Translations under genes and position numbers: made by a program
The notes under the pieces: model-generated
Told to the model about the DNA's origin: nothing
Database searches by the model: none
The model's input: the letters and a program-made list of their open reading frames with translations, nothing else
Shown here: positions 51,608 to 58,948 of the stretch, one piece after another
Position numbering within the stretch: position 1 is the first letter of the stretch
Layout: each line of letters begins with the position of its first letter
NCBI RefSeq assembly: GCF_900115505.1
Contig: NZ_FOWQ01000003.1
Coordinates: forward strand, 186,001-250,000
Origin: Geodermatophilus dictyosporus
GTDB lineage: Bacteria; Actinomycetota; Actinomycetes; Mycobacteriales; Geodermatophilaceae
Length of the DNA stretch: 64,000 nucleotides
Reading direction: 5' to 3'

Positions 51608-52420
51608 CTAGAAGCCGAGGTAGGCGTGCCGGAGGTCCTCGTCGCCGGCCAGCCGGGCGGCGTCGTCGGTGACCACCACGCGGCCCAGGTTGAGCACGAC
51701 GCCGGTGTCGGCCACCGACAGCGCGCTGCGGGCGTTCTGCTCCACCAGCAGCACCGACAGGCCCTCGGTGTCGACCAGGTGGCGGACCATGGCGAAGATC
51801 TGCGCGACGATCCGCGGCGCCAGGCCGAGCGACGGCTCGTCGAGGAGCAGCACCTTCGGCCGGGCGAGCAGCGCACGGCCGATCACGAGCATCTGCCGCT
51901 CGCCGCCGGAGAGGGTGTGCGCGGTCTGGTTGCGCCGCTCGGCGATGCGCGGGAAGAACGTGTAGACGCGCTCGAACTCCTCCGACGGCACCTTGCCGCG
52001 GAACAGCGAGCCGACCCGCAGGTTCTCGTCGACGGTCAGCTCGGCGATGACGCCGCGACCCTCGGGCACGTGGGCCATGCCCTTGGTCACCATCGCCTCG
52101 ACCGGCGCGCGGGTGACGTCCTCGCCGCCCAGGACGACCCGTCCGGCGGTGGGCCGGACCAGCCCGCTGATCGTGCGCAGCAGGGTCGTCTTGCCCGCGC
52201 CGTTGGCGCCCAGCACCGCGGTGATCCGGCCGTGCTCGGCCTGCAGGGTCACGTCCTGCAGCGCCCGGACCGGACCGTAGGCGGCGCTGAGCCCCTCGAC
52301 CTGGAGGACGGCCGGTGCGGTCGCCGTCCCGCCGGCCACCCCGCCGGCCGCGGCACCCCTGGTCAGCCCGGCGGCACCGGCGCCGGACGCGGTGCTGCCG
52401 TGTGCGCCCGCGTCAGCCAC
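51608..52420 (-). CDS. livF: ABC transporter ATPase, LivF-like
   Basis: A 270-residue ATPase. A 35-residue Ala/Gly-rich tail precedes LQVEGLSAAYGPVRAL, Walker A GANGAGKTTLL, the LivF-type HVPEGRGVIAELTVDENL, the ABC signature LSGGERQM, Walker B VLLLDEPSLGLAP and the switch histidine region VEQNAR (Asn in place of the usual His, normal for LivF). GTG 52418-52420 overlaps the end of livG by eight bases. Confidence 0.92.
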   Translation of the reverse strand: MADAGAHGSTASGAGAAGLTRGAAAGGVAGGTATAPAVLQVEGLSAAYGPVRALQDVTLQAEHGRITAVLGANGAGKTTLLRTISGLVRPTAGRVVLGGEDVTRAPVEAMVTKGMAHVPEGRGVIAELTVDENLRVGSLFRGKVPSEEFERVYTFFPRIAERRNQTAHTLSGGERQMLVIGRALLARPKVLLLDEPSLGLAPRIVAQIFAMVRHLVDTEGLSVLLVEQNARSALSVADTGVVLNLGRVVVTDDAARLAGDEDLRHAYLGF

Positions 52421-53354
52421 GCCCGGTCCCCCCGTCGCTGGCCGCGAGCTCCGCGGCGTCGGCCTCGGCGTCGACGGCGTCGCCGAGGTAGGCCTCGGTG
52501 ACCGCCGGGTCGTTCTGCACCTGTTCCGGGGTGCCGGCGGCGATCTGCTCACCGGAGTCGAGGACGGTGATCTGGTCGCAGACGCGCATGACCAGGTCCA
52601 TGTGGTGCTCGACCAGCAGCACGCTCATCCGGCCGCTCAGGTGCCGGATCAGCTCGCCCAGCTCGTGCATCTCGTCCTCGGACAGGCCGCTGGCCGGCTC
52701 GTCGAGCAGCAGCAGCTCGGGCTCGGCGACCAGGGCGCGGGCCAGCGCGACCCGCTTCTGCACCGGGTACGGGAGGCTGCCGGGGTAGCGGCCGGCGAAC
52801 TCCTCCGCGTCGAGCTCGGTGAGCGCGGCCAGCGCGCGCTCCCGCAGCCGGGCCTCGTCGCGGTCGGCGGTCGGGATGGCGAAGAGCGCGGAGAAGAAGC
52901 CGGCCCGGGCGTGCCGGTGCGCGCCCACCATGACGTTCTCCAGCACGGTCAGGCCGGGGAACAGCCCGACGCCCTGCAGGGTGCGCGCGATGCCCAGCCC
53001 CGAGAGCTGGGCCGGCCGCAGCCGCCGCAGTTCCTGACCGCGCCAGGTGATCCGTCCCTCGGTGGGCCGGACCAGCCCGCAGGCCACGTTGAACATCGTC
53101 GTCTTGCCGGCCCCGTTGGGGCCGATGAGGCCGTGCACCTGGCCGGGCTCGACGGTCAGCGACACGTCGGTGAGGGCCCGGACGCCGCCGAAGGCGACGC
53201 TGATCCCGGTCATCTCCAGCCGGGAGGTGGGTGGTCGGTCCTGCCTGGGCGTACTGCTGCCTGTGGTTCCGGGCGGCTGCGCCAAGGGGCCCACGTCTCC
53301 TCTGCGTCGGGGAGTCCCCGGGGCCGCGCGCGGCGCGGGCCTCGGTTCGGTCAC
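52413..53354 (-). CDS. livG: ABC transporter ATPase, LivG-like
   Basis: A 313-residue ATPase: LEMTGISVAFGGVRALTDVSL, Walker A GPNGAGKTTMF, the Q-loop region ARTLQGVGLFPGLTVLENV, signature region SLPYPVQKRVALARAL (the canonical LSGG is replaced here by YPVQ, a common LivG variant), Walker B ELLLLDEPASGLSEDEM and VEHHMDLVM. A disordered 60-residue leader precedes it. GTG 53352-53354 has GGAG close by; GTG 53396 would add 14 residues. It is the first gene of the operon, divergent from a PucR-type regulator at 53466 that may control it. Confidence 0.9.
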   Translation of the reverse strand: MTEPRPAPRAAPGTPRRRGDVGPLAQPPGTTGSSTPRQDRPPTSRLEMTGISVAFGGVRALTDVSLTVEPGQVHGLIGPNGAGKTTMFNVACGLVRPTEGRITWRGQELRRLRPAQLSGLGIARTLQGVGLFPGLTVLENVMVGAHRHARAGFFSALFAIPTADRDEARLRERALAALTELDAEEFAGRYPGSLPYPVQKRVALARALVAEPELLLLDEPASGLSEDEMHELGELIRHLSGRMSVLLVEHHMDLVMRVCDQITVLDSGEQIAAGTPEQVQNDPAVTEAYLGDAVDAEADAAELAASDGGTGRG

Positions 53355-53465
53355 GGCTCCGTCCGTATGAGCCTGCCGACCGGTGAACGCCGTCACAATG
53401 GGCTGACCGCACAGTGATGGGGAACGCGTGTTGTGCTGTCAGCGATGAGCAGCGGAGGTGGGCGC

Positions 53466-54740
53466 GTGCAGACGGCCTCGTCGGGCAGCGGGCCGGGGAC
53501 CGGGGCCGAGGGGCGGCCGGACGTCCGGCGGTGGCTGGCGGGGCTGGTGCCCGACCTGCTCGAGCGGCTCGACGCGATGACCGACCGGATGGCCGGGATC
53601 CTCGTGGAGACCGAGCCCGCCTACCGGGAGGCGCTGACCGGCGGTGACCCGCGGGTGCGGGCCACGCTGCGGCGCAACATCGAGGTGAGCATCCGGGGCC
53701 TGCTGCCCGACGTCCCGGCCACCTACCACCAGACCCACGCCGAGGGCGCCCGGGCCGTGGGCAGCCAGCGCGCGGCGCAGGGGTTCCCGCTCGAGGCGGT
53801 GCTGCGGGCCTACCGGCTGGGCGGGCAGATCACCTGGGAGGCGCTGGTCGCGCTCTCCCGCGAGGGCGACCGGCACGACGACGCGCTGCTGCTGGAGGTC
53901 GCCGGCTCGCTGTGGCGGACCAACGACCGCGGGTGCAGCGCCGTCGCCGAGGGCTACCGGGCCGAGGAGCGCCGCCGCTCGGGTCTGGGCGAGGCCGAGC
54001 GCCAGCGGCTGCTCGACGGCCTGCTCGACGGCCGCGGCGGCGATCCGGCCTTCGTCCGGGCGGCGGGCGAGGCGCTGGCGGTGCCGCTGCGCGGCCGGCT
54101 GGTCGTGGTCGTGGCGCCCGGCCGGGACGACGGCCCGCCCGCGCTCGCCGACCCCGCCGCGGCGCTGCTCAAGCGCGGCATCCGCTCGGTGTGGGGGACG
54201 CGCGCGCAGGCGCAGGTCGGCGTCGTGCCCCTGGGCGCCCGCCGGCTGCCGGAGCTGCTGGGCTGGCTGGGCGTCCTCGCGGGCGGGCCGGTCGGCGTCT
54301 CGGCGGCCGTCGAGGACGCGGCCGCCGTCGCCGGTGCCTACCGGCTGGCCGAGACCGCCGCCCGCACGCTGCCCGCCGGGGCCGCCCGCGTGGCGACCAT
54401 CGACGAGCGGCTGCCCGAGGCGCTGCTCAGCGAGTCGCCCGAGATCGCCGAGCGGCTGGTCGGCCAGACGCTGGGCCGGCTGCTCGAGCTGCCCGAGGAC
54501 GAGCGGGAGGTGCTGCTGGAGACGCTGTCGGCCCTGCTCGACGCCGACGGCTCACCCACCCGGGCCGCCGACCTCCTGTACTGCCACCGCAACACGGTCA
54601 TGCACCGGCTGCGGCGGGTCGAGTCGGTGACCGGCCGCAAGCTCACCGACCCGCGGTCGCGGCTGCTGTGGCAGCTGGCGCTGCTGGGCACCGGCCACCA
54701 CGACGCCGGTTCCCGCCGCCCCGTCCGCGACTCCGCGTGA
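53466..54740 (+). CDS. PucR/CdaR-type transcriptional regulator
   Basis: A 424-residue regulator: an N-terminal helical sensory domain (RRWLAGLVPDLLERLDAMTDRMAGILVE, RsbRD-like), a central ligand/GGDEF-like fold, and a C-terminal helix-turn-helix (DGSPTRAADLLYCHRNTVMHRLRRVE) as in PucR and CdaR proteins. These usually activate uptake or catabolic genes, so the divergent livGFHMK operon, 111 bases away, is the natural target. GTG 53466 has GGAGG seven bases upstream, better than ATG 53445 or GTG 53433. The ligand is unknown. Confidence 0.88.
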   Translation: MQTASSGSGPGTGAEGRPDVRRWLAGLVPDLLERLDAMTDRMAGILVETEPAYREALTGGDPRVRATLRRNIEVSIRGLLPDVPATYHQTHAEGARAVGSQRAAQGFPLEAVLRAYRLGGQITWEALVALSREGDRHDDALLLEVAGSLWRTNDRGCSAVAEGYRAEERRRSGLGEAERQRLLDGLLDGRGGDPAFVRAAGEALAVPLRGRLVVVVAPGRDDGPPALADPAAALLKRGIRSVWGTRAQAQVGVVPLGARRLPELLGWLGVLAGGPVGVSAAVEDAAAVAGAYRLAETAARTLPAGAARVATIDERLPEALLSESPEIAERLVGQTLGRLLELPEDEREVLLETLSALLDADGSPTRAADLLYCHRNTVMHRLRRVESVTGRKLTDPRSRLLWQLALLGTGHHDAGSRRPVRDSA

Positions 54741-54747
54741 GTGAGGA

Positions 54748-54798
54748 CCCTCCTGCCCCCCACCGCTCGCAAGCTCGCGGCGGGCCCCTGCAGGAGGG
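54748..54798 (+). terminator. terminator/repeat element after the PucR gene
   Basis: The arms CCCTCCTGC and GCAGGAGGG enclose a CCGC/GCGG inner stem with CTCGCAAGCTCG. The outer sequence is shared with 37061-37160. Confidence 0.65.
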
Positions 54799-54831
54799 CC
54801 GCCGGGGTCGCGGTCCGACCTCGGCCTCCTC

Positions 54832-55065
54832 CTACTGCAGGTAGCCCTCGACCTCGGACCTCGGGCGCACCTCGGCGCTGTCCGGGTCCTCGTCGTACTG
54901 CCGCTTGGCGTCCCGCTGCCGGATGAGGTCCCAGAGCTGGTCGCGCTCCTCCTCGATCTGCCGGAGGCGGGCGCGCTGCTCCTCGGTGTGCTCCCCGCCG
55001 TCGCGGAGCCGGTGCTCCTCCTCGACCAGGGCGTCGATGCGGCTGCGGATCTCGCTGTCGTCCAT
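54832..55065 (-). CDS. DUF2630 family protein
   Basis: A 77-residue highly charged helical protein, MDDSEIRSRIDALVEEEHRL at the start and an acidic C-terminus, matching the actinobacterial DUF2630 family in length and pattern. Predicted to form two long helices, perhaps a coiled coil; function unknown. ATG 55063-55065 has AGGGA seven bases upstream. It lies 37 bases downstream of tyrA on the same strand, probably cotranscribed. Confidence 0.85.
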   Translation of the reverse strand: MDDSEIRSRIDALVEEEHRLRDGGEHTEEQRARLRQIEEERDQLWDLIRQRDAKRQYDEDPDSAEVRPRSEVEGYLQ

Positions 55066-55102
55066 GACCGGTCCCTGCCCGGCGCGGCGGAGGCGAAACG
55101 GG

Positions 55103-56014
55103 TCAGGCCTGCGGCACCCAGCCCTCGACGAAGGCGGCCAGCCGCCGGGTGACCGCACCTCCGGTCCGGCCCAGCGCGAGCAGCGCCGCCCGGTCCAGGG
55201 GCACGCGGACGGCCCGCCGGCCCGGGGCGGTGGTGCGCACCGCGTGCCCGGCGGCGACCAGCTCGGGCCAGGGCCGCTCCAGCTGCGCGCGCACCCGGTC
55301 GAGCGCGGCGGCCGTCGGCCCGGCGTTGCCCCCGACCATCGCGGTGACGAACGCGGGGTCGCTGCCGATGACGCGGGTGCCGTCGCGGAAGCTCCCGGCC
55401 GCCAGGGCCAGGGCGAGCGGCCCGGCCTCGCCGGCCGCCGCGGCCAGCGCCGCGGCGAGCAGGTGCGGCACGTGGCTGACGGCGGCCACCGCGTCGTCGT
55501 GCTCGGCGGCGGTCACCGGCACCACCTCGGCGCCCGCGGCCAGGGCGACCTCGGCCGCGCGCAGCCAGCGCGGCAGCTCGGTGCCGGGCTCCAGGCACAG
55601 CGCCCAGCGCGCGCCCCGGAACAGCGTGGGGTCGGTGGCGTCGTGACCGGAGCGCTCGGTGCCGCACATCGGGTGGCCGCCGACGAAGCGCCCGCCCAGC
55701 GCCGCGCCGACCGAGGCCAGCACCGGGCCCTTCACCGAGCCCAGGTCGGTGACCGTGGCGGCCGGGTCGGCGGCGACGCCGTCCAGGGCGGTGGCCATCG
55801 CCGGCAGCGGGACGGCGAGGACGACGACGCCGGTGAGCTCGCGGGTGACCGTCACGCCGCGCGCCGCCGCGGCCTCCCGCGCCGCCGGGTCGACGTCCCA
55901 CCCGCGCACCTCGCGCCCGGCGGCCACCAGCGCGGCGGCCAGGGAGCCGCCGAGCTGGCCGAGGCCGACGACGCCGACCGGCGGTGCGGCCATCGTGGGC
56001 ACCGGCAGGGTCAC
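55103..56014 (-). CDS. tyrA: prephenate dehydrogenase
   Basis: A 303-residue enzyme of tyrosine synthesis (prephenate or arogenate to 4-hydroxyphenylpyruvate or tyrosine, NAD(P)-dependent). It has the Rossmann motif VGVVGLGQLGGSLAAAL, VTDLGSVKGPVLASV, the active-site GGHPMCGTERSG with catalytic histidine, VTAAEHDDAVAAVSHVPHLLA and GSFRDGTRVIGSDPAFVTAM. No ACT domain is present, so feedback control by tyrosine is not obvious. GTG 56012-56014 overlaps the stop of the upstream thioesterase gene (GTGA); ATG 55991 is the next alternative. Confidence 0.92.
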   Translation of the reverse strand: MTLPVPTMAAPPVGVVGLGQLGGSLAAALVAAGREVRGWDVDPAAREAAAARGVTVTRELTGVVVLAVPLPAMATALDGVAADPAATVTDLGSVKGPVLASVGAALGGRFVGGHPMCGTERSGHDATDPTLFRGARWALCLEPGTELPRWLRAAEVALAAGAEVVPVTAAEHDDAVAAVSHVPHLLAAALAAAAGEAGPLALALAAGSFRDGTRVIGSDPAFVTAMVGGNAGPTAAALDRVRAQLERPWPELVAAGHAVRTTAPGRRAVRVPLDRAALLALGRTGGAVTRRLAAFVEGWVPQA

Positions 56015-56451
56015 GCCGTCCCCCACGGGCGGTCGGTGCGGAAGACCCGGGCCAGCGCGGTGCCCACCAGCCGGCCGTCCTCGCCGCGGGCGTCGATCCG
56101 GTAGACGGCGGTGCGGCTGCTGCGGTGCAGCTCGGTGCCCTCGGCGACCAGCCGCTCGCCGGGCCGGCCGGGGTGCAGGAACTCGGTGTGCACGTCCTGG
56201 GCCACCGCGACCGTGCCGTGGCTGTTGCTCACCGCGGCGTGCACGACGTCGAGCAGCGCCATCGTCGCGCCGCCGTGCGCGGTCCCGACGGCGTTGAGCA
56301 GGTGGGGGCCCACCGTCATCGACGCCCGGGCGTACCCGGGCCGGACCTGCTCCAGCTCGATGCCCAGGTGCACCGCCAGCGGGTCGGCCGCGAGCCGGGC
56401 GAGGAGGGCGGGGTCGACGTCGGCTCCGTCGTCCGGTGCGGGATCGGCCAT
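56011..56451 (-). CDS. PaaI-type hotdog thioesterase
   Basis: A 146-residue hotdog-fold protein: LAVHLGIELEQVRPGYARASMTV, LNAVGTAHGGATMALLDVV (family signature with HGG) and VAQDVHTEFLHPGRPGE. It likely hydrolyses an acyl-CoA, possibly phenylacetyl-CoA-like. The ATG (56449-56451) is preceded by TAGCCT with six intervening bases, a leaderless promoter. It is coupled to tyrA downstream. Confidence 0.9.
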   Translation of the reverse strand: MADPAPDDGADVDPALLARLAADPLAVHLGIELEQVRPGYARASMTVGPHLLNAVGTAHGGATMALLDVVHAAVSNSHGTVAVAQDVHTEFLHPGRPGERLVAEGTELHRSSRTAVYRIDARGEDGRLVGTALARVFRTDRPWGTA

Positions 56452-56457
56452 GATCGG

Positions 56458-56463
56458 AGGCTA
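56458..56463 (-). promoter_or_regulatory. leaderless -10 box of the thioesterase gene
   Basis: TAGCCT on the minus strand lies six bases before ATG 56451. The same bases overlap the GGAGG ribosome site of the divergent O-methyltransferase gene. Confidence 0.5.
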
Positions 56464-56467
56464 TGCC

Positions 56468-57157
56468 GTGCTCCCCGCGCCCCTGGTCCCCGACGTGACG
56501 CCGCGGTCGTTCCTGCTCACCCCGGAGATGGGCGACTACGTCCGGGCCGGTTCCACGCCCCTCGACGACGTGGCCGCGGACCTGGTGGCCGAGACCGCCG
56601 CCCTGGCCGAGCGCGGGCAGGCGCCGGCCACCTTCCAGATCGCCGTCGAGCAGGGCGTGCTCATGCAGCTGCTCACCCGTGCCCTCGGCGTCCGCCGCGC
56701 GATCGAGATCGGCACGTTCACCGGGTTCTCGGCGCTGTGCATCGCCCGGGGCCTGCCCGCCGACGGCACCCTGCTGTGCCTGGACCGCAGTGAGGAGTGG
56801 ACCGCCGTCGCCCGCCGGTACTGGGCGCGGGCCGGTGTCGCCGACCGCGTCGAGCTGCGGCTGGGCGAGGCGCTCGAGCAGCTGCGCGCGCTGCCCGTCG
56901 AGCCCGTCTTCGACCTGGCCTTCGTCGACGCGGACAAGACCGGCTACCCCGCCTACGTCGACGAGCTGCACCCCCGCGTGCGGCCGGACGGGCTGGTGCT
57001 GCTGGACAACACGCTGCGCAGCGGCCGGGTGCTCGACCCGCAGAGCGACGACGACCGGGCGCTGGCCGCGCTGAACGCCGCCCTGGCCACCGACCCGCGG
57101 TTCGAGACGGTGCTGCTGCCGCTGGCCGACGGCCTGACCGTGCTGCGGGTCCGGTGA
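56468..57157 (+). CDS. O-methyltransferase, SAM-dependent
   Basis: A 229-residue class I methyltransferase of the catechol/caffeoyl-CoA type (methyltransferase 3). It has the SAM-binding AIEIGTFTGFSALCIARGL and TLLCLDRSEEWTAVA. FDLAFVDADKTGYPAYVDEL is the metal-binding Asp motif, and LVLLDNTLRSGRVLDP carries the second metal residues. GTG 56468 has GGAGG seven bases upstream and gives the usual length; ATG 56450 in the same frame lacks a site. It begins 16 bases from the divergent thioesterase start, and its TGA overlaps the next start. Substrate unknown. Confidence 0.9.
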   Translation: MLPAPLVPDVTPRSFLLTPEMGDYVRAGSTPLDDVAADLVAETAALAERGQAPATFQIAVEQGVLMQLLTRALGVRRAIEIGTFTGFSALCIARGLPADGTLLCLDRSEEWTAVARRYWARAGVADRVELRLGEALEQLRALPVEPVFDLAFVDADKTGYPAYVDELHPRVRPDGLVLLDNTLRSGRVLDPQSDDDRALAALNAALATDPRFETVLLPLADGLTVLRVR

Positions 57158-57660
57158 GCGCCGCCGACGAGGCCGCGGCGCCGTCGAGCTGGGCGGTGCG
57201 GGTCGCCCGCCCGGACGGCCGCTGGCGGGTCGAGCTGCTGGCCGCCGACGCCGGTGACGAGCTGCCGGTGCTGGAGCGGGCGCTGGGCGAGCCGGGCGCG
57301 GGGGAGTGGCCGCCGCCGTTCGTGGTCGTCGTCGACTCGCGGCTGTACTTCGTGGTGCTGCGGCACGGCCCGGGCGGGATGGTCCGGGCGCTGATCTCCG
57401 ACGCCACCATGCAGGAGTGGGTGCTCGGCGCCGAGGTGGTGGAGCGCTACGGCATCGCCGTCGACGAGGACGGCGCCTTCGACGACGACGAGACCGGCTG
57501 GCCGGGAGGGGACCTCGACGTGTTCGCCGACGACGGCCTGCCCGCCGACGAGCTGCGGCCGATCGTGACCGCCGACGACCTGTGGGCCGACGAGATGGTC
57601 GCCCGCATCGCCGGCCGACTGGGCTTCGCCGACGAGCTGGCCGCGGCGGTGCAGGCGTGA
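57154..57660 (+). CDS. tRNA adenosine deaminase-associated protein
   Basis: A 168-residue actinobacterial protein found next to tadA. It has SSWAVRVARPDGRWRVELL, PPFVVVVDSRLYFVVLRHGPG, SDATMQEWVLGAEVVERYG and an acidic DEDGAFDDDETGWPGG loop. It probably assists TadA, though its biochemical role is not established. It is coupled by GTGA overlaps to the genes on both sides. Confidence 0.87.
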   Translation: MSAADEAAAPSSWAVRVARPDGRWRVELLAADAGDELPVLERALGEPGAGEWPPPFVVVVDSRLYFVVLRHGPGGMVRALISDATMQEWVLGAEVVERYGIAVDEDGAFDDDETGWPGGDLDVFADDGLPADELRPIVTADDLWADEMVARIAGRLGFADELAAAVQA

Positions 57661-58313
57661 GCACGACCGTGCGCGCCGTCGTCTTCGACCTCGGCGGGGT
57701 GATCACCGAGAGCCCGATGCTCGCCTTCGCCGCCTACGAGGCCGAGGCCGGGCTGCCCGAGGGGCTGATCCGCCGGCTCAACAGCACCGACCCCGACTCG
57801 AACGCCTGGGCGCGCTACGAGCGCAACGAGCTCGACGTCGACGGCTTCGTCGACACCTTCGAGGCCGAGGCGCTGGCCGCCGGGCACCACGTGGACGCCC
57901 GCCGGGTGCTGGCCGCGCTGTCCGGGGAGCTCCGCCCCGAGATGGTCCAGGCGGTGCGCGCGCTGCGCGCCGCGGGCCTGCCGCTGGGGATGCTGTCGAA
58001 CAACGTCGCGCCGATGGAGCGCACCGGGCGGCTGGCCGAGCTGCTCGGCCTGTTCGACGCCGTCGTGGAGTCGTCGGTCGAGGGTGTCCGCAAGCCCGAG
58101 CCGGAGATCTACCGCCGGGCGCTGGCCCGGCTGTCGGAGGCGGTGGGCCGCGAGCTCGCCTTCGCCGACTGCGCCTACCTCGACGACCTGGGCATCAACC
58201 TCAAGCCGGCCCGCGCGCTGGGCATGCACACGATCAAGGTCGTCGACCCGGCCGACGCGCTGGCCGAGCTGTCCGCGCTGACCGGCGTCCCCCTGGCCGG
58301 CGCACGGGCGTGA
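57657..58313 (+). CDS. HAD-superfamily hydrolase
   Basis: A 218-residue HAD phosphatase: AVVFDLGGVITESPM (nucleophile Asp, then GGV where the second Asp normally lies, typical of epoxide-hydrolase-like HADs), GMLSNNVAPMERTG (motif II), VRKPEPEIYRRAL (motif III lysine) and AYLDDLGINLKPARALG (motif IV). It probably dephosphorylates a small metabolite. GTG overlaps the previous stop and its TGA overlaps the tadA start. Confidence 0.87.
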   Translation: MSTTVRAVVFDLGGVITESPMLAFAAYEAEAGLPEGLIRRLNSTDPDSNAWARYERNELDVDGFVDTFEAEALAAGHHVDARRVLAALSGELRPEMVQAVRALRAAGLPLGMLSNNVAPMERTGRLAELLGLFDAVVESSVEGVRKPEPEIYRRALARLSEAVGRELAFADCAYLDDLGINLKPARALGMHTIKVVDPADALAELSALTGVPLAGARA

Positions 58314-58786
58314 CCGGGCCGGCCGACGACGCCGTCGACGCGGCGATGGCCCGCGCCCTGGAGCTGGCGGCCGCGGCGCAGGGGTGGGGGGACACGCCGA
58401 TCGGCGCCGTCGTCCTCGGGCCCGGGGGCACCGTGCTGGCCGAGGCGGCCAACGAGCGCGAGCGGACCGGCGACCCCACCGCGCACGCCGAGGTGCTGGC
58501 GCTGCGCGCGGCCGCCCGGGTGCACGGCGACGGCTGGCGGCTGACCGGCTGCACGCTGGTGGTGACCCTCGAGCCCTGCACGATGTGTGCCGGCGCGAGC
58601 GTGCTGGCCCGGGTGGCGCGGGTGGTCTACGGCGCCGACGACCCGAAGGCCGGCGCCGCCGGGTCGCTGTGGGACGTGGTGCGCGACCGGCGGCTCAACC
58701 ACCGGCCGCAGGTCACCGCGGGGGTGCGCGCCGGGGAGAGCGCGACACTCCTACGCGCCTTCTTCCGGGCGAAGCGGGGCCTGTAG
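58310..58786 (+). CDS. tadA: tRNA adenosine(34) deaminase
   Basis: A 158-residue zinc deaminase that converts A34 to inosine, in this genome for tRNA-Arg(ACG) (encoded at 32986). Active site: H59 and E61 in TAHAEVLAL, C90 and C93 in LEPCTMCAGA; GWGDTPIGAVVL is the N-terminal family motif. GTG 58310 overlaps the HAD stop. The TAG stop lies inside the -10 box of the next tRNA gene. Confidence 0.94.
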   Translation: MTGPADDAVDAAMARALELAAAAQGWGDTPIGAVVLGPGGTVLAEAANERERTGDPTAHAEVLALRAAARVHGDGWRLTGCTLVVTLEPCTMCAGASVLARVARVVYGADDPKAGAAGSLWDVVRDRRLNHRPQVTAGVRAGESATLLRAFFRAKRGL

Positions 58787-58789
58787 TCT
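58784..58789 (+). promoter_or_regulatory. -10 box of tRNA-Ser(CGA), overlapping the tadA stop
   Basis: TAGTCT begins with the tadA stop codon TAG and ends seven bases before the tRNA. The same hexamer precedes tRNA-Ser(GCT). Confidence 0.5.
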
Positions 58790-58796
58790 CTCCGGC

Positions 58797-58881
58797 GGTG
58801 GCGTGTCCGAGCGGCCGAAGGAGCACGCCTCGAAAGCGTGTGAGGTGCAAGCCTCCGTGGGTTCAAATCCCACCGCCACCG
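58797..58881 (+). tRNA. tRNA-Ser(CGA)
   Basis: The acceptor stem GGTGGCG/CGCCACC has discriminator G, followed by an encoded CCA (58882-58884). The anticodon loop is CTCGAAA with anticodon CGA, within stem CACGC/GCGTG. The long variable arm confirms a serine class II tRNA. Confidence 0.95.
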
Positions 58882-58893
58882 CCAGCAGCAGCC

Positions 58894-58925
58894 GACGGCG
58901 GCGCCCCAGCAGGGGCGCCGCCGTC
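58894..58925. terminator. strong terminator between tRNA-Ser(CGA) and the convergent kinase gene
   Basis: A perfect 14-bp stem (GACGGCGGCGCCCC with GGGGCGCCGCCGTC) with AGCA loop. It serves both strands. Confidence 0.85.
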
Positions 58926-58948
58926 GTCGTGTGCGGACCGGGTGACGC

